A stretch of DNA of 64,000 nt, from NCBI RefSeq assembly GCF_943181405.1, contig NZ_CALPBY010000001.1:124001-188000 (forward strand), in the 5' to 3' direction. The notes beneath the pieces were generated by a model that was given only the letters and a program-made list of their open reading frames with translations, had not been told where the DNA came from and searched no databases. The position numbers and the translations under genes are program-made. Positions 24,174-33,810 of the stretch are shown here, piece by piece (position 1 is the stretch's first letter; each line of letters opens with the position of its first letter). This DNA comes from Cellulosimicrobium sp. Marseille-Q4280 (GTDB lineage Bacteria; Actinomycetota; Actinomycetes; Actinomycetales; Cellulomonadaceae).

Positions 24174-25142
24174 TCAGGGCCGCGGGCGACGGGCGGCGCG
24201 GCGAGCCTTGCGCGCCTCGGCGGCACGCTCCTCCGCCGCCTCGAGCGCGTCGTCGGCGGACCCCAGCTCGGCCCGTGCCTCGTCCTGTGCAGCGCGCGCG
24301 GCCTCCAGCCGGGTGCGGGCCTCGTCGCGTTCGTCGGCGAGCCGGGCGAGCTCGTCCTCGATGCGGCCCAGCTCGTCCTCCACCTGCCCGACGGCGTCGC
24401 TCGCCTCGCGCGCCAGCGCGTCCGCCTCGTCACGGGCGGCCTCGAGCCGGTCGACCTCGGCCGCGGTCTCCTCGACGGCGCGCTCGGCCTCGGCGAGCGG
24501 GTCCGGCTCCTCCGCTTCCGCGGGCTCTGCCTCGGCACCCTTGCCGCCGCCGCCGGCCTTCCCCTCGCCGGCGCTGCGGCGACCCTTCCGCGGACGTTCG
24601 CGGCCGTCGTCGCCCACGACGTGGAGGGTGACGACGTCCGCGGGCTCCCCGCCCTCGTCGACGATCCCGAACCCGACGTGCTGCAGCGCCTGGCTCAGGC
24701 GCCCGGCCTGCACGACGGCGCCTGCGTCCGGGTCCATGACGGCGGCGGTCAGCGTCTCGGCGAGGCGGTCGACCGCGCTCGAGGAGACCGCGCGACCGGC
24801 GACCTCGCCGGCCTTTCTGACGGTCCCGACCAGCGCCTCGACGCGCTCGCGACGCAGCCGGTCCAGAGCGGTCAGCCGGCCCCGGTCGCGGTCCTCGGTC
24901 GCGTCGCGCAGCTCGTCGCCGATCGCGACGAGCGCCGCGACCTCGTCGGGGTGCTCGCGAGCGACCTGGTTGACGACCCACGCCGCGACCGTCGGCTTGG
25001 GGAGCCGCCCCACGCGCTCGGCACCGACGGCATCGCCCGACGCCTTGATCCGTTTCGACGCCGCCGTGCGCGCGACGACGAACTGCTCGAGCGGCAGCGC
25101 GTACAGCTCGTCGAGCGCAGCGTTGAGATCGGCCTTGGTCAT
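24174..25142 (-). CDS. Coiled-coil protein of unknown function
   Basis: A 322-residue cytoplasmic protein. The N-terminal helical domain (residues 1-170) begins KADLNAALDELYALPLEQF and contains KPTVAAWVVNQVAREHPDEV and TVRKAGEVAGRAVSSSAVDRL. A Gly/Lys/Arg-rich hinge (about 188-208) leads to about 100 residues of Glu/Ala/Arg heptads, a long coiled coil, ending RKARRAARRPRP. The basic tail could bind nucleic acid. The family is widespread in actinobacteria, but I know no function. Confidence 0.75.
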   Translation of the reverse strand: MTKADLNAALDELYALPLEQFVVARTAASKRIKASGDAVGAERVGRLPKPTVAAWVVNQVAREHPDEVAALVAIGDELRDATEDRDRGRLTALDRLRRERVEALVGTVRKAGEVAGRAVSSSAVDRLAETLTAAVMDPDAGAVVQAGRLSQALQHVGFGIVDEGGEPADVVTLHVVGDDGRERPRKGRRSAGEGKAGGGGKGAEAEPAEAEEPDPLAEAERAVEETAAEVDRLEAARDEADALAREASDAVGQVEDELGRIEDELARLADERDEARTRLEAARAAQDEARAELGSADDALEAAEERAAEARKARRAARRPRP

Positions 25143-25284
25143 GCGCCCACGATGTCACCAAGTGCTCCATTCAAACACCGCTGTAGATGGCTCCATCCGC
25201 ACCAGATTCACCCGCTTTCATCTCGGACGAGCGCGCCCGTCCGTGCGCATACTGTCGCGATCAGCCATGGAAAGGTGTGGAGAG

Positions 25285-25734
25285 ATGAGACGAACATCGG
25301 TTGTCGTGACGGCAGGATTCGGATTGTTGCTGCTGAGCGCGTGCGGTGGGGAGGGCTCGCCCGAGCAGGTCACGGTAACCGTGACAGAGGAGGCCGCACA
25401 GCCGGTGCCCTCGCCCACCGAGCCGGAAGCGGAGCCGGTCGACGAGAGCGCACCAGAGGACTCCGCAGCCGCATCCGAACCGCCTGCCGCCGAAGTGGAA
25501 GAGACCTTCGAGATGCCTAACGTCGTGGGTCAGAACCTCCAGGATGCGCAAGACCTTCTTCAAACGCTGGACTCGTACGTCATGGATCAAGTCGACGCGA
25601 CGGGACTTGAACGTTTCGCTGTGGACGATTCGAACTGGACGGTGTGTACTCAGGACCCCCCGGCTGGAACCGTTTCTCCTGTGTCGACGGTTGTGACGCT
25701 CTCAGCCGTGAAGCTGGATGAGACGTGCCCATAG
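25285..25734 (+). CDS. Single-PASTA-domain lipoprotein
   Basis: A 149-residue lipoprotein with lipobox LLSAC near residue 21, an acidic Pro/Glu/Ala linker (residues 30-72) and one PASTA-like repeat. The repeat starts EMPNVVGQNLQDAQDLLQ and ends TVVTLSAVKLDETCP. Cys residues in WTVCTQDP and ETCP may form a disulfide. PASTA modules bind peptidoglycan fragments, usually on Ser/Thr kinases or PBPs; a free lipoprotein form is unusual. A paralogue lies at 31766-32254. A+T content is higher than in neighbours, which may mean lower expression or transfer. Confidence 0.8.
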   Translation: MRRTSVVVTAGFGLLLLSACGGEGSPEQVTVTVTEEAAQPVPSPTEPEAEPVDESAPEDSAAASEPPAAEVEETFEMPNVVGQNLQDAQDLLQTLDSYVMDQVDATGLERFAVDDSNWTVCTQDPPAGTVSPVSTVVTLSAVKLDETCP

Positions 25735-25743
25735 TCTGCGGCG

Positions 25744-27096
25744 TCAGGCGGTCATGACGTCCATGTCGCTCGCGCGCAGCATCCGGGCGAACGCGTCCTC
25801 GGTGACGATCGGGATGCCGTAGCGGCGCGCCGTGCGGGCCTTGGTCGACAGCGAGTCCGGGTCCGCCGCGACGACGAGCCGGGTGCGGCGCGTCACGTAC
25901 GCCCACGGCGCGAGCCCGGCCCGGCGCACGGCGTCCTCCCACGCGGGACGCGTGCGCCGCATCGACCCGGTGAGCACCACTTCGTCACCCGGCACGAGGA
26001 CGAAGCGCTCCCGGTGCCCGACGCCGACCCGCGCGTCGCCCACGAGCCGCGCCCCGAGCGCGGCCTGGGATGCGGCGACGACGTCGTCGGCGTCGAGCCC
26101 GAGCTGGCCCGCGACCTCGTGCAGCGTCGGGTCCTCCGTGAGGGCGCCGAGCACCCCGGTCTCGTAGACCCGCTCGCCGAGGGCCGACGACACGGCGACG
26201 TCCAGGACGTCGCCCGCGAGGAGCGCGAGGTGGTCGCGGTGCAGCCGCTCGACGTCCGACCGAGACAGCCCGGCACGTCGCGCGGCGTCGACCAGGGCGC
26301 TGCGCTCCGTGTGCGACACGTACCGGTCGAGCAGCGCGAGGTCGAGCAGGGAGAGGTACTCGTCGGTCGAGCCCGCCGTGACGGTCGCGGACCGGGACGA
26401 CCGACGTCCCCCCGCGCCGTCGGGCAGCGCCGTGGCGGCAAGGACGGGTGGTCTGTCGAGGGCCGCGAGCCAGTGGCCGTGGAGGCGGCTCGCGCCGCGC
26501 TGCACGGGCTCGACGTCGAGCGCGGGCGGCAGCGTCCAGCGAACGCCGTCCGCCGCGGCGCGGGCGACGTCCCAGCACTCGTCCTCCCGCGCGACGTCGA
26601 GGTAGTGCGCGAGCAGCCCCGCGGTGGCGCGCGCGTCCCCGAGGGCCGAGTGGACGCCGTCGTGCACCACGCCCACGGTCGCGCAGCACGCGGCGAGGCT
26701 CCGCGACCCGGTGAGCCAGCGCCCGGCGAGCTGCTGCGTGCACAGGCACGCGAGCGGGTCGATCGCCGCCGCGACGCCCGCGCGTCCGAGCTCGGCGCGC
26801 AGGAACCTGGTGTCGAAGGACGCGTTGTGCGCGACGAGGACCCGGCCGTCGAGCAGACGGAGGAGTGCCGGGACGACGCGGTCGAACGCCGGCGCGAGCG
26901 CGACGTCGGCGGCCGCGATGCCGTGCACGTGCTGCGGACCCAGGTCGCGACCGGGGTTGACCAGGGTGCACCACTCGTCCTCGACCCGGCCCGCGTCGTC
27001 GACCAGGACGACGGCGACCTCCGCGACCCGGTCGCCGAGGCGGGGGGAGAACCCGGTGGTCTCGAGGTCGACGACGGCGAATCCGGGCACGGGCAC
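25744..27096 (-). CDS. DnaQ-like 3'-5' exonuclease with C-terminal BRCT domain
   Basis: A 450-residue protein. Residues 1-170 are a DEDDh exonuclease: [19 protein letters not shown] (D, E), [12 protein letters not shown] (D), and [14 protein letters not shown] (H, D). The middle is helical. The C-terminal about 90 residues ([20 protein letters not shown] to [14 protein letters not shown]) form a BRCT domain. Similar proteins are annotated as DNA polymerase III epsilon-like and probably act in repair. It is convergent with the PASTA lipoprotein, 9 nt apart. Confidence 0.85.
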   Translation of the reverse strand: MPVPGFAVVDLETTGFSPRLGDRVAEVAVVLVDDAGRVEDEWCTLVNPGRDLGPQHVHGIAAADVALAPAFDRVVPALLRLLDGRVLVAHNASFDTRFLRAELGRAGVAAAIDPLACLCTQQLAGRWLTGSRSLAACCATVGVVHDGVHSALGDARATAGLLAHYLDVAREDECWDVARAAADGVRWTLPPALDVEPVQRGASRLHGHWLAALDRPPVLAATALPDGAGGRRSSRSATVTAGSTDEYLSLLDLALLDRYVSHTERSALVDAARRAGLSRSDVERLHRDHLALLAGDVLDVAVSSALGERVYETGVLGALTEDPTLHEVAGQLGLDADDVVAASQAALGARLVGDARVGVGHRERFVLVPGDEVVLTGSMRRTRPAWEDAVRRAGLAPWAYVTRRTRLVVAADPDSLSTKARTARRYGIPIVTEDAFARMLRASDMDVMTA

Positions 27097-27197
27097 AGTC
27101 TGCCCGACGCCGCCGACGGGGACGTCCGACCGCGCGTGACCGTTTCCGTTCGGTTCCGCCGCGGCCGAGGTCGGTCCGGTCGGCCTGTGCGAGCCTG

Positions 27198-28946
27198 GTG
27201 CGCGTGCCCGGCCCGCTGACCCCCGACTACGCCCCCTGGACCTTCGACACCACGGCCTCGCCGGAGCAGCGCGAGGCGAACGACGAGCGCGTCGCGTCCC
27301 TCCGCGCGGCCGGCCACGCGATCGGTGACGCCTGCGTCGTCTCCGGCCTCGCCGACGTCGACGCCGACACGTTCGCCCTGGGCGACCGCAGCTACGTCGC
27401 CGCGCACGCCCACGTGACGGGCGACGTCGCGATCGGGGCGGACTGCTCGGTCAACGTCTCCGCCGCGATCCGGGGGGCCGTGACCGTCGGCGACGCCGTG
27501 CGCATCGGCAGCCACACGAGCATCCTCGGGTTCGACCACGCGTTCGACCGCGTGGACGTGCCGGTGTTCCGGCAGGGCCTCACGTCGCGCGGCATCACGA
27601 TCGGCGACGACGTGTGGATCGGCGCGCACGTCGTGATCCTCGACGGGGTCGACGTGGGCGACCACGCGGTCATCGGCGCCGGCGCCGTCGTCACGCGCGA
27701 CGTACCTGCGGACGCGGTCGCCGTCGGCAACCCGGCGCGCGTCGTGCGCGACCGCCGCACGGGCGAGCGGCCCGCCACCTCCACCGGCACCGCACCCCCG
27801 TCCGCGCCGGCCCGGCGCCCGGAGCCCGACGCCGAGCGGGCGCGCCGGCTCGAGCGCTTCGGCGCCGAGGCGTTGGCGGCCCTGCCGGCGCTCGTCGAGC
27901 GGGCCTTCGACGGCCAGGACCACCGCGACGCGCCCGGCGCCCCGCCGACCGTGCGCGCCCACTGCGACGCCGTCGAGCTCGCGGCGCTCGCGGGTGGCAC
28001 GCCCGCGGGTCTGTCGCGCGACGAGCACGTCCGGCGCCTCACGGACCTCGTCGGTCCGGACGGTCGCACCCCGGAGCTCGGGCACGGGGAGAAGGTCCTG
28101 CCCGACGGCGCGGGGCCCGACGGCGCGCAACCTGAGGACGCGCAGCCCGACGGCGCGTGGGCCGACGGCGCGGCCGCGTACCACGTGCTGTGCGTCGGGT
28201 ACGCGCTCGACCTGCTCGGTGCGACGCTGCCCGCCGTGCCGTCCGTGGCCGCGAGCGCCGCCGAGGTCGTGCGGAGGGTCGAGGCGCTGCCGTGGGCGAC
28301 GAACGCGTGGGGTGCGGGGTCGACGATCGACACCGTCGGGACCGCGCTGACGTTCGCGGGCGAGGCCAGCGTCGAGGTGCCCGCAGGGGCGCGGGAGGCC
28401 CTCGTCGGCTGGCTCGTCGAGCACCGCGACCCGGTGACGGGGCTCTGGGGCGCCCCGCGCGCGTCCGACGGGTGGCGCGAGCCGGTCAACGGGACGTACC
28501 GGCTGGTGCGCGGCACGTTCGCGCAGTGGGGGACGGCCCTCGGGCTCGGGCGCGAGCTCACCGACTCGGTGCTGCGGCACGCGTCCTGCGGGGTGCTCGA
28601 CGCGCCGCGAGTCACGGCCTGCGACGCGCTCGACGTGGTGCACCTGCTGTGGTGGGCGCGCCGGTGCGGCGCCGACGGCTACCGAAGGGCCGAGGCGGAC
28701 GACGTCGCGCGCCACGTCCTCGACGGGATCGCCGAGCGCTGGACGCCGGACGGTCTGGCCTTCGCCCCGGAGGGGTCCCGGACGGCACGGGGCGGCACGG
28801 TGTCCGGGGTTCCGGACGGGCTGCCGAGCCTCCAGGGCACCGAGATGTGGCTCGCGACCGCGTGGTACGCCGCGGACCTCCTGGGCCGTCCGGGCGTCCT
28901 CGGGTGGGTGCCCCGCGGCATCCACGCCCCCGCGCCGCGCGTCTGA
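27198..28946 (+). CDS. Hexapeptide acetyltransferase fused to an alpha-helical domain
   Basis: A 582-residue two-domain protein. Residues about 1-195 are a left-handed beta-helix acyltransferase ([60 protein letters not shown]). After a Pro/Arg linker, residues about 215-575 form an all-helical domain resembling alpha/alpha-toroid proteins (terpenoid-cyclase or glycosidase type). It carries [35 protein letters not shown] and [20 protein letters not shown]. An expansion of PDGAxP repeats lies near 305-325. Substrate unknown. The second GTG at 27204 is an alternative start. Confidence 0.75.
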   Translation: MRVPGPLTPDYAPWTFDTTASPEQREANDERVASLRAAGHAIGDACVVSGLADVDADTFALGDRSYVAAHAHVTGDVAIGADCSVNVSAAIRGAVTVGDAVRIGSHTSILGFDHAFDRVDVPVFRQGLTSRGITIGDDVWIGAHVVILDGVDVGDHAVIGAGAVVTRDVPADAVAVGNPARVVRDRRTGERPATSTGTAPPSAPARRPEPDAERARRLERFGAEALAALPALVERAFDGQDHRDAPGAPPTVRAHCDAVELAALAGGTPAGLSRDEHVRRLTDLVGPDGRTPELGHGEKVLPDGAGPDGAQPEDAQPDGAWADGAAAYHVLCVGYALDLLGATLPAVPSVAASAAEVVRRVEALPWATNAWGAGSTIDTVGTALTFAGEASVEVPAGAREALVGWLVEHRDPVTGLWGAPRASDGWREPVNGTYRLVRGTFAQWGTALGLGRELTDSVLRHASCGVLDAPRVTACDALDVVHLLWWARRCGADGYRRAEADDVARHVLDGIAERWTPDGLAFAPEGSRTARGGTVSGVPDGLPSLQGTEMWLATAWYAADLLGRPGVLGWVPRGIHAPAPRV

Positions 28947-29024
28947 GCCTCGTCCCGGGTGGCGGCGGGCCGGCTCCCGGGCCACGGTGGAGCCACATCC
29001 AGCACCCCCACGGAAGGACGCCCC

Positions 29025-29687
29025 ATGAAGGTCGCCGTCATCGGAGCGCACGGCAAGGTCGGTCGGCTGCTCCTGCCGATCCTCGCGGACCGCGGTGAGC
29101 ACGCGGCGGGAGTCGTGCGGCGCGAGGAGCAGGTGCCGCTCGTCCGCTCCCTCGGCGCGGAGCCCGTCCTGCTCGACGTGGAGCACGCGTCGACCGAGGA
29201 GATCGCCGCGGCGCTCGACGGGTTCGACGCGGTCGTGTGGTCGGCCGGCGCGGGCGGCGGCGCACCGGAGCGCACGTACGCCGTCGACCGGGACGCCGCG
29301 ATCCGCTCGATGGACGCCGCGGCGTCGGCGGGGGTCCGTCGCTACGTCATGGTGTCGTGGGTCGGCTCCGTCCCCGAGCACGGCGTCCCGGAGGACAGCA
29401 GCTTCTTCGCGTACGCCGACGCGAAGCTCGCCGCGGACGACCACCTGCGCGGCACCGACCTCGAGTGGACGATCCTCGGGCCGGGCACGCTCACGGACGA
29501 CGACCCGACGGGCGCGATCACGGTCCTCGCGGACGACGCCGAGACACCGGAGGGCGCGGCGTCGCAGGTCTCCCGGGCGGACGTCGCGATGGTCGTGACG
29601 CAGGTGCTGCGCACGCCCGGGACCGTAGGCCGGTTCGTCCGGTTCACCTCCGGCGACGCGCCGATCCTCGAGGTGTTCGCGGAGTAG
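29025..29687 (+). CDS. NAD(P)-binding atypical SDR oxidoreductase
   Basis: A 220-residue NAD(P)H-binding Rossmann protein (SDR5/YwnB-like). The nucleotide motif is KVAVIGAHGKVGRLLLPIL at the N-terminus. VVWSAGAGGG, RYVMVSWVG and FAYADAKLAADDHLRGTDLE cover the atypical active site, and TILGPGTLTDDDPTG follows. Members act as oxidoreductases, isomerases or redox sensors; function not resolved. ATG 29025 follows GGAAGGA. Confidence 0.85.
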   Translation: MKVAVIGAHGKVGRLLLPILADRGEHAAGVVRREEQVPLVRSLGAEPVLLDVEHASTEEIAAALDGFDAVVWSAGAGGGAPERTYAVDRDAAIRSMDAAASAGVRRYVMVSWVGSVPEHGVPEDSSFFAYADAKLAADDHLRGTDLEWTILGPGTLTDDDPTGAITVLADDAETPEGAASQVSRADVAMVVTQVLRTPGTVGRFVRFTSGDAPILEVFAE

Positions 29688-29760
29688 CCGGGCACGTCCC
29701 GCCCGAGGCCGAGGCCGAGGCCGAGCGCGGGTCGCGGCCGGCCCGAGGTCCCGGGCCCTG

Positions 29761-29809
29761 CACGAGAACGGCGACCGGGGTCCGTGCGGACCCGGTCGCC
29801 GTCCTCGTG
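29761..29809. terminator. Bidirectional hairpin terminator
   Basis: Arms 29761-29783 and 29788-29809 pair over about 21 bp, with one mismatch and one bulged G, around GTGC. It separates the convergent SDR and M28 peptidase genes. A GAGGCC hexamer repeat precedes it at about 29705-29727. Confidence 0.7.
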
Positions 29810-29823
29810 CTCACCGCCGTGCG

Positions 29824-31587
29824 TCAGCCGCAGCTGATCGCGTCGTACGGCACCTCGTACACCTGGTGGCGCGGGTCGCCGTCGTTCCACCGGTACGCGC
29901 TGACCGTGGCGCTGCCGGCCTCGACCGACGCCGAGCGGGTGCTGAACGACTGGTACGCGTTCGAGCCGGACCCGACCTTCGTGAACTTCTTCTGGCCGAA
30001 GTCCGTGGCGATCCGGACGTCCGCCCACCCGGTCTCGTCGTTCGTCGCGCGCACCGCGACGTACGCCGTGCCGTTCAGGCAGCGGGCCTCGGCCGTGAGC
30101 GCCGTGAGCTCCGGGTTGCCCGCGCCGTTGACCGGGAACGTGTCGTCGGCGAGGGCCGCGACCGCGTGGCCGATCGCGCGCGACATGATGTCGAGCGCCG
30201 TCGGGTCCACGTTGTCGATCGTGTCCTCGGGAGAGTGGTAGTTCGGGTCGTAGAAGATGCCCTCGGTGCCGCCGAACAGCGCGACCTCCTCGGCGGTCTT
30301 CGAGCCGTCGGCGCCGGTGAACAGCCCGGACGCCGGGACGCCGTTGTTGATGAACGCCTGGTAGTCGGAGCGGCCCGAGAACTCGGTGTCGACCCACGGC
30401 TGCCCGATCTGGTCGAAGTAGTCCGTGAAGACGGCCTCGGTCTCGGCCGAGCCCTCCGGCACGGGGACCGGGGCCTCGTGCGTCGACTCGTCGGCGTCGT
30501 ACACGCCGATGATGTAGTTCGGCGAGCCGACCATGTCGAAGTTGAGGTAGGTGGCGATGTCGTCGAGCGCCGCGGGGTCGTTCGCGACGAGGTCGTCGAC
30601 GTAGTGCGTCGAGCCGACGAGCCCGACCTCCTCCGCGCCCCACCACGCGAACCGCACCGCGTTGTCGGGCCAGCCGTCCTCCTCCGCGGCGGCGGCGAGC
30701 TGGACCGCGACCTCGAGGATCGCCATCGAGCCCGACCCGTTGTCGTTGATGCCCGGGCCCTCCTCGACGCCGTCGAGGTGCGCGCCGGCCATGACGACGT
30801 TGTTCGCGCGGCCGCCCGGTGTCTGGGCGATGACGTTGAAGGTCTCGAACTCGTCGACGTGGTACTGGTAGTCGTAGGTCGCCTCGGCGGCGGCGCCCCC
30901 CTCGAGCGCGGCGAGGATCTCCTGGCCGTCCGACAGCGAGAGCCCGACCGTCGGGACCCACGCGCCCGCGGCACCGAGCGTCGGGTTCAGCGGTTCGTCG
31001 ACGTTGTTGTAGAGGATCACCGCGACGGCCCCGTCGGCCATGGCGTTCGTGACCTTGATCGAGAAGGCGCACGTGCCGCGGCTGACGAGCGCGACGGCGC
31101 CCGTCGCGTCGACGCCGTCCCAGTCCGCGGCGGTGCAGCCGTGGCGCAGGTCGTCGACGGGCTGGACGATCGGCCCCGTGACGCCGTCGTCCGGGGTGGC
31201 GGGGGAGAACTCGGCGGCGTACAGGTCATCGGTCGGCTCGACCCCGGCCGCCGTGAGCGACAGGTCGTCCACGACGAGGTCCTCGAACGTGAAGTACTGG
31301 CGCTCGGGCGTGTACCCGGCGGCCGTCAGGGCCTCCTCGACGTACACGGCGCTGGCCTCGTACCCGGGGGTCTCGAGCGCGCGGCTGTTGCCGTTCGCGT
31401 CGGCGATGGCCTGCAGGTCCACCAGGCGGTCCATGACCGCGTCGCCGGTGACGAGGTCCTCGAGCGGGAGCGGGTCTGCGGCGGCGCGCAGGGCGCCGGC
31501 CGGGGCGGCGCCCACCGGCGCGGCGGACAGGACCGCGAGCACGAGGCTCGCGGCGGCTGCGGACGGGACGAACGATCGTGGTCTCAC
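29824..31587 (-). CDS. Secreted M28-family zinc aminopeptidase with PA domain
   Basis: A 587-residue exported peptidase like Streptomyces aminopeptidase S. Signal peptide about 1-30 (VLAVLSAAPVGAAPAGA). A PA domain (about 130-230; VALVSRGTCAFSIKVTNAMA) is inserted before the catalytic core. Zinc ligands lie in VVMAGAHLDGV (about 266), GINDNGSGSMA (about 278), AWWGAEEVGLVGS (about 318), LNFDMVGS (about 349) and NYHSPEDTID (about 450). Residues about 495-587 are the Cys-paired module shared with GH43 and the phosphatase. GTG 31587 follows GAGGAGG. Confidence 0.92.
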   Translation of the reverse strand: MRPRSFVPSAAAASLVLAVLSAAPVGAAPAGALRAAADPLPLEDLVTGDAVMDRLVDLQAIADANGNSRALETPGYEASAVYVEEALTAAGYTPERQYFTFEDLVVDDLSLTAAGVEPTDDLYAAEFSPATPDDGVTGPIVQPVDDLRHGCTAADWDGVDATGAVALVSRGTCAFSIKVTNAMADGAVAVILYNNVDEPLNPTLGAAGAWVPTVGLSLSDGQEILAALEGGAAAEATYDYQYHVDEFETFNVIAQTPGGRANNVVMAGAHLDGVEEGPGINDNGSGSMAILEVAVQLAAAAEEDGWPDNAVRFAWWGAEEVGLVGSTHYVDDLVANDPAALDDIATYLNFDMVGSPNYIIGVYDADESTHEAPVPVPEGSAETEAVFTDYFDQIGQPWVDTEFSGRSDYQAFINNGVPASGLFTGADGSKTAEEVALFGGTEGIFYDPNYHSPEDTIDNVDPTALDIMSRAIGHAVAALADDTFPVNGAGNPELTALTAEARCLNGTAYVAVRATNDETGWADVRIATDFGQKKFTKVGSGSNAYQSFSTRSASVEAGSATVSAYRWNDGDPRHQVYEVPYDAISCG

Positions 31588-31765
31588 GCATCCTCCTCGG
31601 CAGTGGCCCCCGCCGGCCGCCCCCGGTCGTGCCGAGGGGTCAGCCGAGTCGCACACGAGACGCGACGGTGCGAGGACTCGTGTGATCGTGAGCGTAGGCG
31701 CTGCCCGGGGCGCCGTCGAGAGGTCGACGGCTCGGGGTCAGGCGGGAGGGCGGCTCAGTGTCGGG

Positions 31766-32254
31766 TCAGGGGCACTGGCGAGCGTTCGGCGCGGCGGTGA
31801 GCACGACCTCGGCGGCGTCGATCGTGAAGGTCCCCGCAGCGGGCTCGTGCTCGCACACCGTCCAGCCGCTCGACCGACCTGCGACGACGTCGCCACGACG
31901 CGCGTCGACCACCTGGACCGTCGTCGCTCCCTCGCGCTCGAGCGTGCGTCGCGCCTGCCCGAGAGAGGCCTCGACAAGGTTGGGCATCGTGTAGCCGGGC
32001 TCGATGCGGACGCGGACGTCGACGCCCTCGCTCTCCCCGGGGAGCGCCGGGTCCGCCGGGTCGGTGGTCGGGGTGTCGTCCGTCGGCGCGGGCGTCGGCT
32101 GGTCGGTGGGCGCGTCCGTCACCGGGCTCGTGGGGCCCGGCGGCGTGGTGGGCCCGCCCGCGCCGGGATCGACCGGCGCACGGCACGCCCCGAGGACGGC
32201 GACGACCACGACGGCCGTCACCACGGCACCACTCTGACGCACGACACAACGCAC
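31766..32254 (-). CDS. Single-PASTA-domain lipoprotein (paralogue of 25285 gene)
   Basis: A 162-residue lipoprotein. A hydrophobic segment (VVTAVVVVAVLGAC) ends in a lipobox, and a long Pro/Thr/Asp linker follows. One PASTA-like repeat starts YTMPNLVEASLGQARRTLE and ends VVLTAAPNARQCP. It shares with the 25285 gene the WTVC Cys, the (D/E)PPAGT-type turn and the terminal Cys-Pro. GTG 32254 was chosen because it gives a short basic N-region; an upstream start would add 15 residues. Confidence 0.72.
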   Translation of the reverse strand: MRCVVRQSGAVVTAVVVVAVLGACRAPVDPGAGGPTTPPGPTSPVTDAPTDQPTPAPTDDTPTTDPADPALPGESEGVDVRVRIEPGYTMPNLVEASLGQARRTLEREGATTVQVVDARRGDVVAGRSSGWTVCEHEPAAGTFTIDAAEVVLTAAPNARQCP

Positions 32255-32347
32255 TGCTGCCCCCCGGCATCGGTGGGCGCCGCCCCCTGCGGCTCCCACG
32301 TCGAGCGTACGGGACGATTGCCCCCGGCGATCGAGAGCCGGGGTGTT

Positions 32348-33682
32348 TCAGGCGGACCTGTCCGCGATGTCCGTGCGGTCGGTGGCCGCACGGGCCGCAC
32401 CGGGGCCCTTCTTGGGGGGCCGGATCGTCGGCACGTCGCCCACGATGGGGATGGGCCGGCGGTGGAACGGGAAGCCGTACCGCGTGACCAGGCCCGCGAG
32501 CGTCGTCAGGCGGTTGCGCGGTCCGATGAGGCCCATGATGTGCACGAACAGCCAGGCCAGCCAGGCGACCCCGCGCGTGAGCCGGACCTTCCCGACGACC
32601 TCGGCGATCGCTGCGCGCCGCCCGATGACGGCCATGGTGCCCTTGTCGAAGTAGTGCAGGGGCGCCGTCGGGCGCCCGTCGACGAGGGCCCGGATGTTGC
32701 GCGCGACCTGCGTGCCGGACTGGATCGCGGGCTGCGCGAGCTGCGGCAGTCCCGCGGGCGACGCGGCGATGTCGCCCGCCGCGAACACGCCGGGCAGGCC
32801 CTCGACCTGCAGGTCGTCGCCCACGACGACGCGACCGCCCTCGCCGCGCGGCAGACCCCAGTCGTCGACCTCCTCGTGCGGGTGCACGCCCGCGGACCAG
32901 ACGGTGAGGTCGGAGCGGATGCGCGTGCCGTCGGTGAGCACGACGGCGTCGGGCAGGACCTCTGCGACGCCGGCCCCGAGGTGCAGGCTCACGTCGCGAC
33001 GCCGCAGCTCCTCGGCGGCGTAGCGGCGCAGCCGCGGGTCGAAGGACTTGAGCACCTCGGCGCCGCGCTGGACGATCTTCACCTCGAACGCGTCGCCGTG
33101 GATCTCCGGGTACGCGGGCCGCAGCCCGGCGGTGCGCAGCTCGGCGAGCGCCCCGGCGACCTCGACGCCCGTCGCGCCGCCGCCCACGACCACGACCCGC
33201 AGCCCGTCGTCGGTGCCCGGCGTCGACGCCGCCTTCTCGAGCCGGACGAAGAGCGTGTCGCGGATCTTCATCGCCTGGGACCGCGAGTACATGGGGAACG
33301 AGTTCTCCTTGGCGCCCGGGGTGCCGAAGAAGTTCGCGGTGACGCCGTTGGCGAGCACGAGGTAGTCGTAGCCGACCCACTCGTCGTTGAGGAGCCGGAT
33401 CCGCCGGCCCTCGTGGTCGATGCCGACGAGGTGCTCGTGCACGACCCGCACGTTCTTCTGCTTGAGCCGCAGGCCGCGCAGGAAGTACGTGACGTCGCCC
33501 GGGTTCAGGCCGCCCGTCGCCACCTGGTAGAGGAGCGGCTGGAACGTGTTGTAGACGCGGCGGTCGACGAGCGTGACGCGCACGGGGGCCTTCGCGAGCT
33601 CCTTGACCACGGCGAGACCGGCGAACCCGGCGCCGACCACCACGACGTGCGGCAGGGCGGTGGGTGGGGCGGACTCGGGCAC
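32348..33682 (-). CDS. ndh: Type II NADH dehydrogenase / FAD-dependent pyridine nucleotide oxidoreductase
   Basis: A 444-residue membrane-associated flavoprotein passing electrons from NADH to quinone without proton pumping. The FAD motif VVVVGAGFAGLAVVKEL is near residue 13, and FQPLLYQVATGGLNPGDV is the NDH-2 signature. The NADH motif VVVVGGGATGVEVAGALAEL is near 165, and VFAAGDIAASP binds FAD. The C-terminal helices with LAWLFVHIMGLIGPRNRL anchor it at the membrane. GTG 33682 follows GAGGAGG. Identity as Ndh is from family features. Confidence 0.9.
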   Translation of the reverse strand: MPESAPPTALPHVVVVGAGFAGLAVVKELAKAPVRVTLVDRRVYNTFQPLLYQVATGGLNPGDVTYFLRGLRLKQKNVRVVHEHLVGIDHEGRRIRLLNDEWVGYDYLVLANGVTANFFGTPGAKENSFPMYSRSQAMKIRDTLFVRLEKAASTPGTDDGLRVVVVGGGATGVEVAGALAELRTAGLRPAYPEIHGDAFEVKIVQRGAEVLKSFDPRLRRYAAEELRRRDVSLHLGAGVAEVLPDAVVLTDGTRIRSDLTVWSAGVHPHEEVDDWGLPRGEGGRVVVGDDLQVEGLPGVFAAGDIAASPAGLPQLAQPAIQSGTQVARNIRALVDGRPTAPLHYFDKGTMAVIGRRAAIAEVVGKVRLTRGVAWLAWLFVHIMGLIGPRNRLTTLAGLVTRYGFPFHRRPIPIVGDVPTIRPPKKGPGAARAATDRTDIADRSA

Positions 33683-33810
33683 GGGGCCTCCTCAGGGCGA
33701 CGGGTGGTGGGGCCCGACGGCGCCCGCCACCTGCGTCGCGGACGTCGCCGACGACGCCAGTCAGGTTACGGCGGCCGCGCGCCGCCCCGGCGAGGGGGGG
33801 GCGCCCGCCG

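Noticed and set aside
33791-33801. Run of eight Gs after fadD as a phase-variation tract
   Set aside because: It is intergenic, downstream of the fadD stop, and cannot shift a reading frame.
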